Shown one piece after another: positions 1 to 9,397 of a DNA stretch of 64,000 nucleotides. The number at the start of each line of letters is the position of its first letter. Position 1 is the stretch's first letter. Source of the DNA: Acidobacteriota bacterium. Its GTDB lineage: Bacteria; Acidobacteriota; Blastocatellia; Chloracidobacteriales; Chloracidobacteriaceae. Location of the stretch: positions 1 to 64,000 of the forward strand of contig JACQXX010000080.1 in NCBI GenBank assembly GCA_016208495.1, in the 5' to 3' direction. The notes beneath the pieces are model-generated. The model made no database searches. It was not told the DNA's origin and worked only from the letters and a program-made list of their open reading frames with translations. The translations under genes were made by a program, and so were the position numbers.

Positions 1-34
1 CCGAACCCCGAACCCCGAACCCTTAAACCCTGGT
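1..34. repeat. Heptamer tandem array (CCGAACC type), cut by window edge
   Basis: The first bases are tandem copies of a 7-bp unit (CCGAACC), directly before the start of the PLP decarboxylase gene. The same unit is present at 28118-28158 before trpG. This is probably the right-hand arm of a paired array whose left arm lies outside the window. Confidence 0.75.
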
Positions 35-41
35 TTAACCT

Positions 42-1481
42 ATGTCAACTCACGTTCAAATTGCTCCTTCGCTGTTACTTGATGAATCACACCGCCGTGA
101 ACTCTGGCAGCACGTCGTGAACCAGATTGAAACCTATGTCAGTCAGGTGGGTGAATTCCGGGTGGCACCGCCGCTCGATCCAACGGCAATCCGAAAACTG
201 CTGACACCGCTTCAATTCGATCAGCCAATGGATGCCATTCAGGCAATTGACTTTATCGCTGATGGGTTGCGGCGGTATCAGGTCCACAACCCACATCCAC
301 GGTATTTCGGCCTGTATAATCCTTCGCCCACTACGATGAGCATTTATGCCGATGCGCTGGTGGCGGCCTTTAACCCGCAACTCGCCGCCTGGAGCCATAG
401 CCCACTGGCAATAGAAGTCGAAAACCACCTGATTCGGACCTTTGCCGATAAGTTTGGGTATGATCCACAGACCGCTGACGGAACATTTACCTCCGGTGGT
501 GCCGAAGCCAACCACACCGGCGTGTTGACGGCTCTGGTCAGGCAGTTTCCGAGTTTTGCCACCGGAGGCGTGCGATCCCTCCCAGCCCAACCCGTGATGT
601 ATCTTTCAGCCCAGGCGCATCATTCGTTCCAGAAAGCCGTCAGGTTGTGTGGGTTAGGGTCAAATGCAGTGCGTGAAATCCCGGTCAATGATCAGTTGCA
701 ACTGGATGTGACCGTTCTGCGAGAACAAATCAAAGCCGACCGGCTGGCAGGATTTATACCATTTTTGGTGGTAGGAACGGCTGGAACCACCAGCGGCGGC
801 ATCATTGATCCGCTTGCTGAACTGGCCGAAATTTGCCGTCAAGAGAAGCTGTATTTTCACGTTGATGCCGCCTGGGGCGGGGCCGCCGTCTTTTTGGACG
901 AACTCAAGCCCGTTCTGACCGGCATTGCCCGGGCTGACTCAATCACGTTTGACGCCCACAAATGGTTTTCGGTCCCAATGGCGGCTGGAATTTACCTGAC
1001 CCGGCATCCGGGGTTGTTGACGGAAACCTTTGCCACGGCCAATAACTACATGCCGATTGATGCGCACGGCCTGGAAGTGATTGATCCCTATGCCCATTCC
1101 ATGCAGTGGTCGCGGCGCTTTATTGGCCTCAAAGTCTTTTTGTCATTGCTGGTTGCCGGATGGGAAGGCTACACAGTAGCCATTCGCCACCAGATTGAGA
1201 TGGGGCAGTTTCTGAGAAACCTGCTTTCCCAAACCAGATGGACGGTTCTGAACCAAACTCCGCTTCCAGTGGTGTGTTTTATTGATGGAGCGCATCCCGA
1301 AGGTGCAACCAGAGCCTATCTGGACAAGATTGCCAGTCGGGTGCTGGCATCGGGGCAGGCATGGATTTCAACCACGACGATTGCCCCCCAAACACCGGTT
1401 TTGCGAGCCTGCATCACCAATTTCCGAACTCAACCGGAAGATATTCAGATACTGATCGAAGCGCTGGAAGCCGCTCTTTAA
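42..1481 (+). CDS. PLP-dependent group II amino-acid decarboxylase family protein
   Basis: A 479-residue fold-type I PLP enzyme of the group II decarboxylase family (glutamate, tyrosine, aromatic L-amino-acid and histidine decarboxylases). The sequence shows the GTAGTTSGG segment, the HVDAAWGG motif whose Asp contacts the PLP pyridine nitrogen, and DAHKW, in which Lys307 should form the Schiff base. Length is normal for the family and no signal peptide is visible, so it should be cytosolic. Substrate cannot be assigned from sequence alone. It stands alone on the plus strand, with a heptamer array occupying the region just upstream of its start. The downstream gene is convergent. Confidence 0.88.
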   Translation: MSTHVQIAPSLLLDESHRRELWQHVVNQIETYVSQVGEFRVAPPLDPTAIRKLLTPLQFDQPMDAIQAIDFIADGLRRYQVHNPHPRYFGLYNPSPTTMSIYADALVAAFNPQLAAWSHSPLAIEVENHLIRTFADKFGYDPQTADGTFTSGGAEANHTGVLTALVRQFPSFATGGVRSLPAQPVMYLSAQAHHSFQKAVRLCGLGSNAVREIPVNDQLQLDVTVLREQIKADRLAGFIPFLVVGTAGTTSGGIIDPLAELAEICRQEKLYFHVDAAWGGAAVFLDELKPVLTGIARADSITFDAHKWFSVPMAAGIYLTRHPGLLTETFATANNYMPIDAHGLEVIDPYAHSMQWSRRFIGLKVFLSLLVAGWEGYTVAIRHQIEMGQFLRNLLSQTRWTVLNQTPLPVVCFIDGAHPEGATRAYLDKIASRVLASGQAWISTTTIAPQTPVLRACITNFRTQPEDIQILIEALEAAL

Positions 1482-1573
1482 TCCTGAAGACTGTGGTTCG
1501 TTTGGATTGGGAATCCAGAGAGGGAGAAGCCATGGAATTCACTCAAATGTTCATCCCAAATCCGTGTTCCTGA

Positions 1574-1610
1574 AACAAAAAAAGGTAGTGTAATTGTGAA
1601 TTACACTACC
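1574..1610 (-). terminator. Rho-independent terminator of the NHL-repeat gene
   Basis: A perfect 12-bp stem (GGTAGTGTAATT at 1584-1595 and AATTACACTACC at 1599-1610) with a 3-nt loop. On the minus strand it is followed by a T-rich run (A-rich at 1574-1583 on the plus strand), about 30 bp after the stop of the minus-strand gene. Confidence 0.85.
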
Positions 1611-1639
1611 GAGAGAAGGTTGAGACTGAGAAGATCCAA

Positions 1640-4600
1640 CTACCGAGAATAGCTAAAGGCATACGGAGCTGAGGTTTGCCCCGCCACGGTGACCGTAATT
1701 TCGTTCATTCCATTTCTGAGATTCAGCTTTTTCGCCGAACCAGTCAGCGTAATGGTTTGATTGTTGAGTTGCGACATTCGGCTGGACATATCGCTACCGT
1801 TAATACGCACCTGAGCGGTTGCCGATCCAAATCCAGTACCTTCGATGGTCAGCATCGGTTTGGTGAAAGACACCTTGTTGACTGTAACTTTTGTGGATGG
1901 GTCCCCTCCGCCCTGGGAGTGAGGCACCGCCACACCTTTCACAACGCGGATGGCATTGTGGTTCTTATCGAGAATAAACAAGTTTCCGTGGGTATCAATT
2001 TCGAGTGAGGTGACTAACCCAAAACTGGCCTGGAGGGCTGGTCCACCATCCCCCCGGGGGCCAGCTTTTCCAGTACCGACGATTGGAGTAATGTTTTGTC
2101 CAGTCTTATCCATCTTAAAAACTCTGTTCCCAACTCCAACAAAGATCGTGTCAGCACCGTCAATCGCCAGCCCCGTGAATCCCACGCAACCCTCATCGCT
2201 CGAATCGATCGGGTTGTCGCCAAGACCAAAGGCCGGATTTGTTCGCTCGACAAATACTGTCATCTGACCGGTTTGGGGATTAATTTTAAATATCCGATTG
2301 GCACACGGCGAATCGTCATCCGCAGTCGCAAAAATATTGCCCTTAGAATCGAGAGCCAGATAATGAAACAACTCGATCTTCCCCTCGGGTATTCCCAAAT
2401 TGGCAAGCGTCTTGATTTGATTCGAGGCAAGGTCAATCACCTGCACCATGCACAGATTGGCAATAAACACTTTTCCATCTCTGACTTTGATGGAATCACC
2501 ACCAAAAATCGCTCTTTCAGTTGCTGGGCCCGGACTTGGGTCAACCGTATACCCGGCATTGCCAGCCACCGTGGTGAGAATCCCCGTTTGGGCATTTACT
2601 TTGCGAATCAAACCGTTATACGAATCAGAAAAGTACACATTTCCATCCACATCGCTTTCAATTCCAAGTGCGCCGATGGGCACACTTAAGGCGGGTACAT
2701 CCTGGCCAATAAATCGTTTGACGTCACCATTTCCAGCGATTGGTTTGATGATGCTGGTTTGACTGTCCACTCCCAAAATCCGTCCATCGGCGCTTATCAT
2801 CAGGTCACCCGAATCTGTAACATTCAGATCATAGGTATTAAAAAAGGGCGCGCCAATGGCCACCTGATTCTGGCCGGTGAACGGATCCACCTTTTTCGGA
2901 ACCAGGGTTGTAATGACACCCGTTTGGCCATCCACTTTTCGAATTCCAAAAAAGGTATCCGCAATGAAAATATTGTCTTCGCCATCTAATGTAATGGAGA
3001 CTGGGAACACATAGGCGTCCACGGCTGGTCCACCTTCGCCGTTGTTTTCGGGGAACTCATTGAAGAAAATTTCTTTTCCGTTTCCGGCAACCGTGGTAAT
3101 TATTCCAGTCTGGTTGTCAACTCTACGAACCCGGCGATTCCACAATTCACTAATAAACAGGTTTTGATTTGAATCAAACGCCAGGCTGTAGGGTGCAACG
3201 CTCGCCTGAGTGGCTGGTCCCCCGTCACCCAGGTTGGAAGCCTGATTCCCCTCACGGCCTGCAATCCTGGAAATAATCCCGGTTCTGGCATCCACTCGCC
3301 GAACTGCTGAAAGACCGGCAATCAAGACATTTCCAGATGGGTCAACCAATAAATCCTGAATTTCCAATTGGGCTTTCAGGGCTGGACCATCATCCCCTTT
3401 ATTGCCACGAATTCCTGTCCCGGCAATAGTCTGGATAATTCCGGTTTTGGCATCAACGCGACGAACCCGGGTCTGATCCGCAAGGTACAAATTATCCTGG
3501 TCATCAATCCCCAGACCAAAAACTTCTCCGCCAGCCGATGTTGCCTTTCCTCCATCACCGCTAAAGGTGCGGTTCCCATTCAGGGCAATCGTGGTGATGA
3601 TATTGGTTTGGGCGTCAATACGCCTGACCCGACTGTTCAAATGATCGGCAACAATCAAACTTCCAGTACTGTCAACGACAGCCCGGATTGCACCAACTCC
3701 AGTACTGATGGCTGGAACATTATCTTGAGTGGATTGATACCCCCCATTTCCGGCCACGGTATTGATCACACCTGTTTGGGCATCAATCCGACGGATGCGG
3801 GCAGTATTAAAAACTGGTTCAACAATAAAGAGGTTTCCTTTGCTATCTAAAGTCAGTCCTCCTGGGTAAACAATCGCGTTGGCGGCTAACTGACCATCAC
3901 CCAGATAGGGGATTCCTCCCGCCACAGTGGTAATTTCACCATCCCTCAATTCCGACAGGGGTTGAGGAAGTACCGTCAATCGGCGTTGGGCTAACCCGCC
4001 TCTGGTTTGAACCGACACCGTCAATCCACCTGGGAGCGAAACCTTTGGCATCCGAAATCGGATTTGGGTCGCGCTGTCAACGGTTGTATTGCGGATGACC
4101 TGATCACCAACCACAACCAGAGATTCCGGCGCAAAGTTCTTGCCGGTAATAATAATTTCCTCCTGGCTATCCATTCGAACGGTTTCAGCACTCAAACTGG
4201 AAATTTCAGGGGCGCCAAACGTGACCTGCTTCAAGGCGGCTTCAGGGTCGGTTGCCGGAGCATCCAAAACATAGGTTTTTGCCCCGTCTACCGTGACACT
4301 GGTCGGCTGATGAAAAGTGCCGGCTTGCGCCAATTCAACAACTTCCAACTGGTTTGCCTGCACCGGCGTGATGATATAGGCGCCGGTATCGTCCACCACA
4401 GTCAGGTTCTGCCCGAACCCAAAACTAACTGAAGCTGGCTGGTCAAACCGAAACCTGTCATTTTGGGCCGGTGATGAGTTCAATGCCTGGCGATTGTGCG
4501 GCGCCACGCCAACCGTGGACACCTGACACGTCAGGCGGCCAGTATCGGTTCGGGACAGGCTCAGGAATCGCACCCGGCCATTGTCCTGATCGGCCACGGC

Positions 4601-5539
4601 CAATACTTGCCCGGAACGGTCAAGTGACAGACCAGCCGGGCGGGAGAATCTGGCTTCGCGGCCTATCCCGTCGGAGGTGCCTTTTTCACCTGGATTTCCA
4701 GCCAGCAACTGCAGGCGGTGTTGTTTAAAATCAGCATAATAAATGGCGTGGTTGTCACTGTCTGAAATGAAAAGATTTCCACCCAGATCCGTTGCCGTTC
4801 CACGTGGTCCATTTAATTTAACTGCCTCAAACCTGGCCTCCAGATTTTCGTCAAACGCTGATTTTCCGGGAGCACCGTTCCCCAGGATTGTTTCCACCTG
4901 ATTATTGTATCCAATCCGGCGGATACTATGGTTGAGGGTATCTGCAATGTAGACTCCCCCTTTCGCTCGATTATCAATTCCAATGGCTGTGGGTCCAGCA
5001 AAAAGTGACTGGTCAGACGTCCCGTTTCGAAACCCTCGGATTCCCTTAGTACCGGCAAAGACTTTGGCCGAGGCGCTTAATGCCTGACTGGCCTTCATAA
5101 TCACATTCTGCTGAGGGTTGCTTAGATAGAGTTGTCCGTTCAAATCGGTTTTGACATCACCAGGGACATTTTCTCCCTTGCCTTGATCAATGCGTGCCAC
5201 GACCACAAAGACTGATGCCGTCATACTGCCATCCACGGCGGTAATGGTTGCAAATCCGCGCTCCAGACCCTGGACCTCACCCGTCAGGCTATCAACTTGA
5301 GCAATCTCGGGACTGCCTGAGACCCAACGCACGCCTGAAAGGGGGGATCCCTGGCCATCAATTGCTGTCAGCCGAATTTTGTTTCCTTCATTCACCACTG
5401 GATTTCGCTGTTTGATCTTAATTGAAGCAGTATCAGCCTGAGTGCTTCTCATTAGGATTTGGGATGACGGAAGGATCGCGGAGACAAATAATAAAATACC
5501 CAAACAACTGATCAGTCTATACTTTAGAGGGTTTTTCAT
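1640..5539 (-). CDS. Secreted NHL-repeat beta-propeller protein with Big_2 and IPT/TIG domains
   Basis: A 1299-residue exported protein. The N-terminus is a signal peptide or anchor (KNPLKYRLISC followed by a hydrophobic run, residues about 5-35). It is followed by a bacterial Ig-like (Big_2) domain with VNEGNKIRLTAIDGQG and GFATITAVDG around residues 45-115. A long series of NHL-type blades follows, recognisable as repeated forms of 'GNLFI(A/S)D..N.R(V/I)RRVDAQTGIITTVAGNG'. There is an IPT/TIG domain near residues 450-525 and another at the C-terminus (VTVNKVSFTKPMLTIEGTGFG). NHL propellers generally bind proteins or polysaccharides, and no catalytic motif is seen. It is probably an extracellular or cell-surface protein of unknown role. 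A strong terminator follows it. Confidence 0.85.
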   Translation of the reverse strand: MKNPLKYRLISCLGILLFVSAILPSSQILMRSTQADTASIKIKQRNPVVNEGNKIRLTAIDGQGSPLSGVRWVSGSPEIAQVDSLTGEVQGLERGFATITAVDGSMTASVFVVVARIDQGKGENVPGDVKTDLNGQLYLSNPQQNVIMKASQALSASAKVFAGTKGIRGFRNGTSDQSLFAGPTAIGIDNRAKGGVYIADTLNHSIRRIGYNNQVETILGNGAPGKSAFDENLEARFEAVKLNGPRGTATDLGGNLFISDSDNHAIYYADFKQHRLQLLAGNPGEKGTSDGIGREARFSRPAGLSLDRSGQVLAVADQDNGRVRFLSLSRTDTGRLTCQVSTVGVAPHNRQALNSSPAQNDRFRFDQPASVSFGFGQNLTVVDDTGAYIITPVQANQLEVVELAQAGTFHQPTSVTVDGAKTYVLDAPATDPEAALKQVTFGAPEISSLSAETVRMDSQEEIIITGKNFAPESLVVVGDQVIRNTTVDSATQIRFRMPKVSLPGGLTVSVQTRGGLAQRRLTVLPQPLSELRDGEITTVAGGIPYLGDGQLAANAIVYPGGLTLDSKGNLFIVEPVFNTARIRRIDAQTGVINTVAGNGGYQSTQDNVPAISTGVGAIRAVVDSTGSLIVADHLNSRVRRIDAQTNIITTIALNGNRTFSGDGGKATSAGGEVFGLGIDDQDNLYLADQTRVRRVDAKTGIIQTIAGTGIRGNKGDDGPALKAQLEIQDLLVDPSGNVLIAGLSAVRRVDARTGIISRIAGREGNQASNLGDGGPATQASVAPYSLAFDSNQNLFISELWNRRVRRVDNQTGIITTVAGNGKEIFFNEFPENNGEGGPAVDAYVFPVSITLDGEDNIFIADTFFGIRKVDGQTGVITTLVPKKVDPFTGQNQVAIGAPFFNTYDLNVTDSGDLMISADGRILGVDSQTSIIKPIAGNGDVKRFIGQDVPALSVPIGALGIESDVDGNVYFSDSYNGLIRKVNAQTGILTTVAGNAGYTVDPSPGPATERAIFGGDSIKVRDGKVFIANLCMVQVIDLASNQIKTLANLGIPEGKIELFHYLALDSKGNIFATADDDSPCANRIFKINPQTGQMTVFVERTNPAFGLGDNPIDSSDEGCVGFTGLAIDGADTIFVGVGNRVFKMDKTGQNITPIVGTGKAGPRGDGGPALQASFGLVTSLEIDTHGNLFILDKNHNAIRVVKGVAVPHSQGGGDPSTKVTVNKVSFTKPMLTIEGTGFGSATAQVRINGSDMSSRMSQLNNQTITLTGSAKKLNLRNGMNEITVTVAGQTSAPYAFSYSR

Positions 5540-5820
5540 AACACACGTTCCCTGAATTTATTCGAAGAGATAAAGATTGAAACTCAATACTGAGGTTGAT
5601 TGGCGAACCATTGGAGAAGATGTTCAGAATCAAAGCCCTACGGCACGCAAGCTGGCTTGAGATTCAGGTTGGTAGCCCTGATTTGAACATTCCACTCAAA
5701 ATTGAAAGAAAACAATGGATCTCAGTGTTGAGATTGACTAGCTTCTATTCTCAAACGCGGGCCACAAGGCTGAAAATTGTCATTCAATACAAATTTTTCA
5801 TTTCGATGAGAAAATACCAG
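5540..5820. other. Gene-free divergent upstream region
   Basis: No gene is supported here. The stretch separates two divergent genes and should hold the promoter of the NHL-repeat gene. It holds an imperfect inverted repeat: ACTCAATACTGAG near 5582-5594 and a near reverse-complement CTCAGTGTTGAG near 5721-5732, spaced about 130 bp. Confidence 0.5.
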
Positions 5821-5920
5821 GTTGTAGTCAGTAGTCAGTAGTCAGTAGTCAGTAGTCCACTAAGTTCATTTGATTGAATTACTTGACCATTTTCTAATAC
5901 GAGTGCTTCATTCAAAAGAG
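5821..5920 (+). repeat. AGTAGTC heptamer array plus TTCACTAAG-type dispersed repeat
   Basis: Four to five tandem copies of GTCAGTA are followed by a conserved tail (CCACTAAGTTCATTTGATTG, then a segment ending TTTTCTAATACGAG). The same array-plus-tail unit occurs at 17570-17640 and, inverted, at 35735-35825 and about 59590-59668. It is therefore a dispersed element about 85-95 bp long. Confidence 0.8.
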
Positions 5921-5931
5921 TATCATCAGAT

Positions 5932-8196
5932 ATGTCACACAACTTTGAAGATCAGACCTACGCCAAACAACATCGCGGAAATGAAGCTGCCTACAAATCC
6001 TATTTCGCCGGAATGGACGCTTCGGTGCAGCAGAAAATTGCGCTCACCACGGCGCATTTTCCAACCCATGGGCGCATCGTGGATATGGGAAGTGGTTCTG
6101 GACGTGGCACATACGACCTGGCCCGGTTGTATCCTGGACTGGAATTGATCGGGGTTGACATCAACCCGGTGTCAGTTGAACTGGCGGCGGAAACCTACCA
6201 GTTGCCAAATTTAACGTTTCAGGCCGGCGATATTTCACATCAACTGTTTCCTGAAAATTCGGTTGATGGAATTTTGAATTCTTCGGTGTTCCATCATGTG
6301 ACCAGTTTCAATGGCTTTGACCTGAATCGAATATTTGAAACCCTCGACAACCAGATTGCCCAGCTCAAACCCGGAGGCGTGTTGATCATCCGGGATTTTG
6401 TTGTCCCCGACGGCCCGGAAATGGTGTGGCTGGATGTGCCGGTCACGGATGGCACCACAGACGGTCCGATTGCTTCGCTTTCAACGGCAGCCCTTTTTGA
6501 ACGCTTTGCTGCCGGGTTTCGCAGCAGTCAGAATCCAGATGGCCCTGTACCCTTTCAACACCTTGGAACAATTGACGATACCTGGGTTCGGTTTGAATTG
6601 AAGCTCCGCGCGGCAGCCGAATTTGTTCTCCGCAAAGACTACCGGACGGACTGGGATGCCGAATTGCTTGAGGAATACACCTACCTGTCACAATCCGGGT
6701 TTGAAACCGCGTTTCGTGAACGTGGCATGCGGATTGTGGCGTCGTTTCCGATTTTCAACCCCTGGATTTTGACCAACCGGTATCAGGGAAAATTCAGGCT
6801 CTTTGACACGGCTGGAAATCCATTGCCGTTCCCGCCGACCAACTATTTGATTGTGGGAGAAAAACTGCCGGCAGGCTCGGGGGTTTTCCTGACCGAAGCC
6901 CAATGCAAGCTCTTGGATCACCCGCAGTTTCTGCAGTTTCACCAGTATCAACATGTAGAAACCGGGAAAATTCACGAACTGGTCGAACGTCCCAACCAGA
7001 CCATTGATCTCATTCCCTGGTTTGAAGCCAACGGACGGTTGCTGGTCGTGGCGAAGAAAGATTTTCCACGTCCGATCACCAATGCCTGTGCCGACCATCC
7101 AAATTTGACGGGGGCCACGCGCTCCGGCTATATCACAGAGCCACTCTCGATCCTGGCCGAAGCCTCTGAAAACATTGATTTTGTGATTGAAACGGCACTT
7201 GATGAACGTGCCGGGATTTCGGCGAATGAAATCATCGGAATCAGTCCATCGTTTACCTACTACACTTCCCCCGGAGGCATCAACGAACGAGTTTTCGCCC
7301 GGCTCGTCCAGATTTCTCCACGACCAGTTCAGACACCGTTTGCGGATTTATCGAATTACACTCCATTTTCCAATTCCGGGAGCGTTCGCGAACTCGACGC
7401 CGGGCAGGTTTTACGGGCCTGCCACGTGAGCGGAATGTTTGATGCTCGATTGGAAATCAACATTTACTGGCTCTTGTTGCGGCTGAACCTGTCGGTTGGT
7501 CCGTGGATTGGCGCGGCTTTGACCCCAGGTGATCAACCCGTGACGCTTTCCGGCTCGGAAAATGCACTCGGCCCGCTTCCAAATGCCGCCTTTCAATCGC
7601 TGACAACCACGGAACCGGCTGATTTTCTTTCAATTCGAAGCAGTCTTTTTTCAGAGCTGGATGCAGTCAATTCGACATTGAAAACCGTGGAATTTGAATA
7701 TGTGACACCGTGCCGCTACAGTCACAACACAGTGGTGATTGCGCCATTCGTCAAAACCACCGCCGGAGTATTTCTGGCAGTTCAGCACCGGGATCTCCCC
7801 GCCGCACAATGTTTTACCGGGAATTCAATGCTGGTAGTGGCACCCGGCTGGCGGGTTCCATTTGAAATCACAACCCAGTGGGAACTCCCGACTTTTATCA
7901 AAGCCAATTTGAAACGTGAATTTGGCGTGACCGCCAGAATGATTCAGGAGCTTGGCGGGCCGTACTTTCCAACCCCAGGCGCCACGCCAGAAATTGTGTA
8001 TCCATTTGCAGTGGAGGTTACGGCCCAATCGCTAGAAGAAAGTTCATTGCATCTGGTCGGAATCAATGAATTCGTGAGCCAGCTTGAATCAATCGAAGAT
8101 GCCCATTTGCTGATTGTTGGGTTGCGACTGGCGCACGCGTTGGGGGTTTTGCAGGCTGCTTCAAATCTCCATAAATCCAACTCGGTAGTGTTCTGA
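5932..8196 (+). CDS. Large protein with N-terminal SAM-dependent methyltransferase domain
   Basis: A 754-residue protein. Residues about 40-170 form a class I methyltransferase: motif I is IVDMGSGSGRGTYDLA, motif II is LELIGVDINPVS, and the motif IV/V region includes ILNSSVFHHV and LKPGGVLIIRDF. The remaining roughly 580 residues are not a standard methyltransferase extension. The segment at about 600-730 (TVVIAPFVKTTAGVFLAVQHRD, later IKANLKREFGV) vaguely resembles a Nudix-like fold but lacks a full Nudix box. The methyl acceptor is unknown. The protein is single-gene, has no signal peptide and lies next to a TA pair. Methyltransferase assignment is firm; the rest is not recognised. Confidence 0.78.
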   Translation: MSHNFEDQTYAKQHRGNEAAYKSYFAGMDASVQQKIALTTAHFPTHGRIVDMGSGSGRGTYDLARLYPGLELIGVDINPVSVELAAETYQLPNLTFQAGDISHQLFPENSVDGILNSSVFHHVTSFNGFDLNRIFETLDNQIAQLKPGGVLIIRDFVVPDGPEMVWLDVPVTDGTTDGPIASLSTAALFERFAAGFRSSQNPDGPVPFQHLGTIDDTWVRFELKLRAAAEFVLRKDYRTDWDAELLEEYTYLSQSGFETAFRERGMRIVASFPIFNPWILTNRYQGKFRLFDTAGNPLPFPPTNYLIVGEKLPAGSGVFLTEAQCKLLDHPQFLQFHQYQHVETGKIHELVERPNQTIDLIPWFEANGRLLVVAKKDFPRPITNACADHPNLTGATRSGYITEPLSILAEASENIDFVIETALDERAGISANEIIGISPSFTYYTSPGGINERVFARLVQISPRPVQTPFADLSNYTPFSNSGSVRELDAGQVLRACHVSGMFDARLEINIYWLLLRLNLSVGPWIGAALTPGDQPVTLSGSENALGPLPNAAFQSLTTTEPADFLSIRSSLFSELDAVNSTLKTVEFEYVTPCRYSHNTVVIAPFVKTTAGVFLAVQHRDLPAAQCFTGNSMLVVAPGWRVPFEITTQWELPTFIKANLKREFGVTARMIQELGGPYFPTPGATPEIVYPFAVEVTAQSLEESSLHLVGINEFVSQLESIEDAHLLIVGLRLAHALGVLQAASNLHKSNSVVF

Positions 8197-8348
8197 TTCT
8201 GTTGAAAAGGTCTTTTCCAATGTGTCAGTACTGACTGCAATTTGCTTGCTTTCGGCTTTTTTTGACCTATGATGACTATGGGTTTTACTGTTTTACAATT
8301 CAACTATCAAACTGCATGACGTTTGAAAGGAAAGACACAGGGGGCACT

Positions 8349-8672
8349 ATGTCATTAAGCAAGATCAGCCGCAAAAGACAGGTGGTGATTCCTGAAGAGA
8401 TTTGCCGGGCAATCGGCGCGCATATTGGCGATTTTGTAGAATTTGTACAGAGAGAAAACGAGGTACTTCTCAAGGTCAAAAGGGTAGTGGACGCTGACCT
8501 TGTTCCTTGGGGTAAGCCAGGCGGTCTGCCTCCTGCTCTGTCCTATGAGGAACGAATGAGAATGCTCAAAGAGCTAGAAGGTGATGCCGAAGATGACACC
8601 TATGATATTCCGATTGAAGAAATCAGGGCGTCACGCACCAGAAAGGAATTGCAAGTATCTCTTGACGATTAA
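8349..8672 (+). CDS. AbrB/MazE-type (VapB-like) antitoxin
   Basis: A 107-residue protein with an N-terminal SpoVT/AbrB swapped-hairpin DNA-binding domain (LSKISRKRQVVIPEEICRAIG, with GDFVEFVQRENEVLLK). An acidic C-terminal tail probably wraps the toxin. I prefer the ATG at 8349 because homology begins there and AGGGGGC sits just upstream; an in-frame start at 8262 would add 29 unrelated residues. The stop is 3 bp before the PIN-domain toxin start, the normal antitoxin-first TA layout. By family behaviour it should repress its own promoter upstream of 8349. Confidence 0.85.
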   Translation: MSLSKISRKRQVVIPEEICRAIGAHIGDFVEFVQRENEVLLKVKRVVDADLVPWGKPGGLPPALSYEERMRMLKELEGDAEDDTYDIPIEEIRASRTRKELQVSLDD

Positions 8673-8675
8673 CTT

Positions 8676-9107
8676 ATGCCCTATCTTCTTGATACCAACC
8701 ACTGTTCATATTTGATGAATGGTCTGTACAAAAAGGAAAGCCGCCGCAAACCGGAAGAAATCAAAACCATTGAGGCGTTCAACAAAATTACCACAGACGG
8801 GGTGTATATGTCCGAAGCATCCATAGGGGAAATTTCCTATGGTGCTGAAATCTCGGCTCATTCGGCCAACATTTACCAAAGGCTCGCCAAGCTGAAAAAT
8901 ATCATTCTGGCTGCTCCGGTGGATGTTCAATGTTGGGAGTTGTTCGGAAAAACCAAAGGTGAATTGAAGCGCAATGGCAAAAAGATTCAAGATATAGATT
9001 TGCTCATTGCGTGCGTGGCGCATCGGCACGGTTGCATTTTCGTCACGAATGATGGCGCGTTCAAAAACCTGCCTGCCAGTTTTCAAGTCGAAAATTGGTC
9101 AAGCTAA
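8676..9107 (+). CDS. PIN-domain ribonuclease toxin (VapC-like)
   Basis: A 143-residue PIN-domain protein. The acidic metal-binding residues are in place: Asp6 in LLDTN, Glu52 in IGEISYG, Asp106/Asp108 in IQDIDLLIA, and Asp126 in FVTNDGAF. VapC toxins are Mg2+-dependent RNases that cut tRNA or rRNA and are held inactive by the partner antitoxin. It is translationally coupled to the AbrB-type antitoxin 3 bp upstream. The catalytic set looks intact, so the pair is probably functional. The specific RNA target cannot be inferred. Confidence 0.9.
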   Translation: MPYLLDTNHCSYLMNGLYKKESRRKPEEIKTIEAFNKITTDGVYMSEASIGEISYGAEISAHSANIYQRLAKLKNIILAAPVDVQCWELFGKTKGELKRNGKKIQDIDLLIACVAHRHGCIFVTNDGAFKNLPASFQVENWSS

Positions 9108-9134
9108 ATCTAAATCCCCCAATTAATAATGCGA

Positions 9135-9378
9135 ATGAAGGGTTGAAGCAGTTTTGGTTCTTAACCTACGAAGTAGGTGACGGCTCGTAGCCCAGGGCGA
9201 GTCTTCGAGCCCTGGGAATTCGGGTCATTCCCCACCGTTTCCCCGCCCGGCCAGCCGCCGCCGTAGGCGGCGGCTGGTCGGGCGGGGTGAGGAGACAACT
9301 TGTTCCCAGGGTTGCACCCTGGGCTACGAGCCTTCCACTCGCTTCGCGGGTTCAAATCCGCTCATTTTTTCAACTCTG
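9135..9378. repeat. Palindromic dispersed repeat, divergent copy 1 of the MITE-like family
   Basis: A strongly structured element: CTCGTAGCCCAGGGCGAGTC on the left and CAGGGTTGCACCCTGGGCTACGAG (in two blocks) on the right can pair. An inner GC-rich hairpin is centred on CCGCCGCCGTAGGCGGCGG. The same scaffold recurs at 42489-42739 and 48931-49128, but the outer ends here are diverged and clear terminal repeats are not seen. It fills the gap between the VapC-like gene and the giant minus-strand gene. Confidence 0.8.
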
Positions 9379-9397
9379 GGCTGGTTTGGTCAGGCTT

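Noticed and set aside
9340-9365. tRNA T-arm-like sequence (GCGGGTTCAAATCCGC)
   Set aside because: No acceptor or anticodon arm can be built around it; the corresponding part in the other copies of the same repeat differs. It belongs to the palindromic element.
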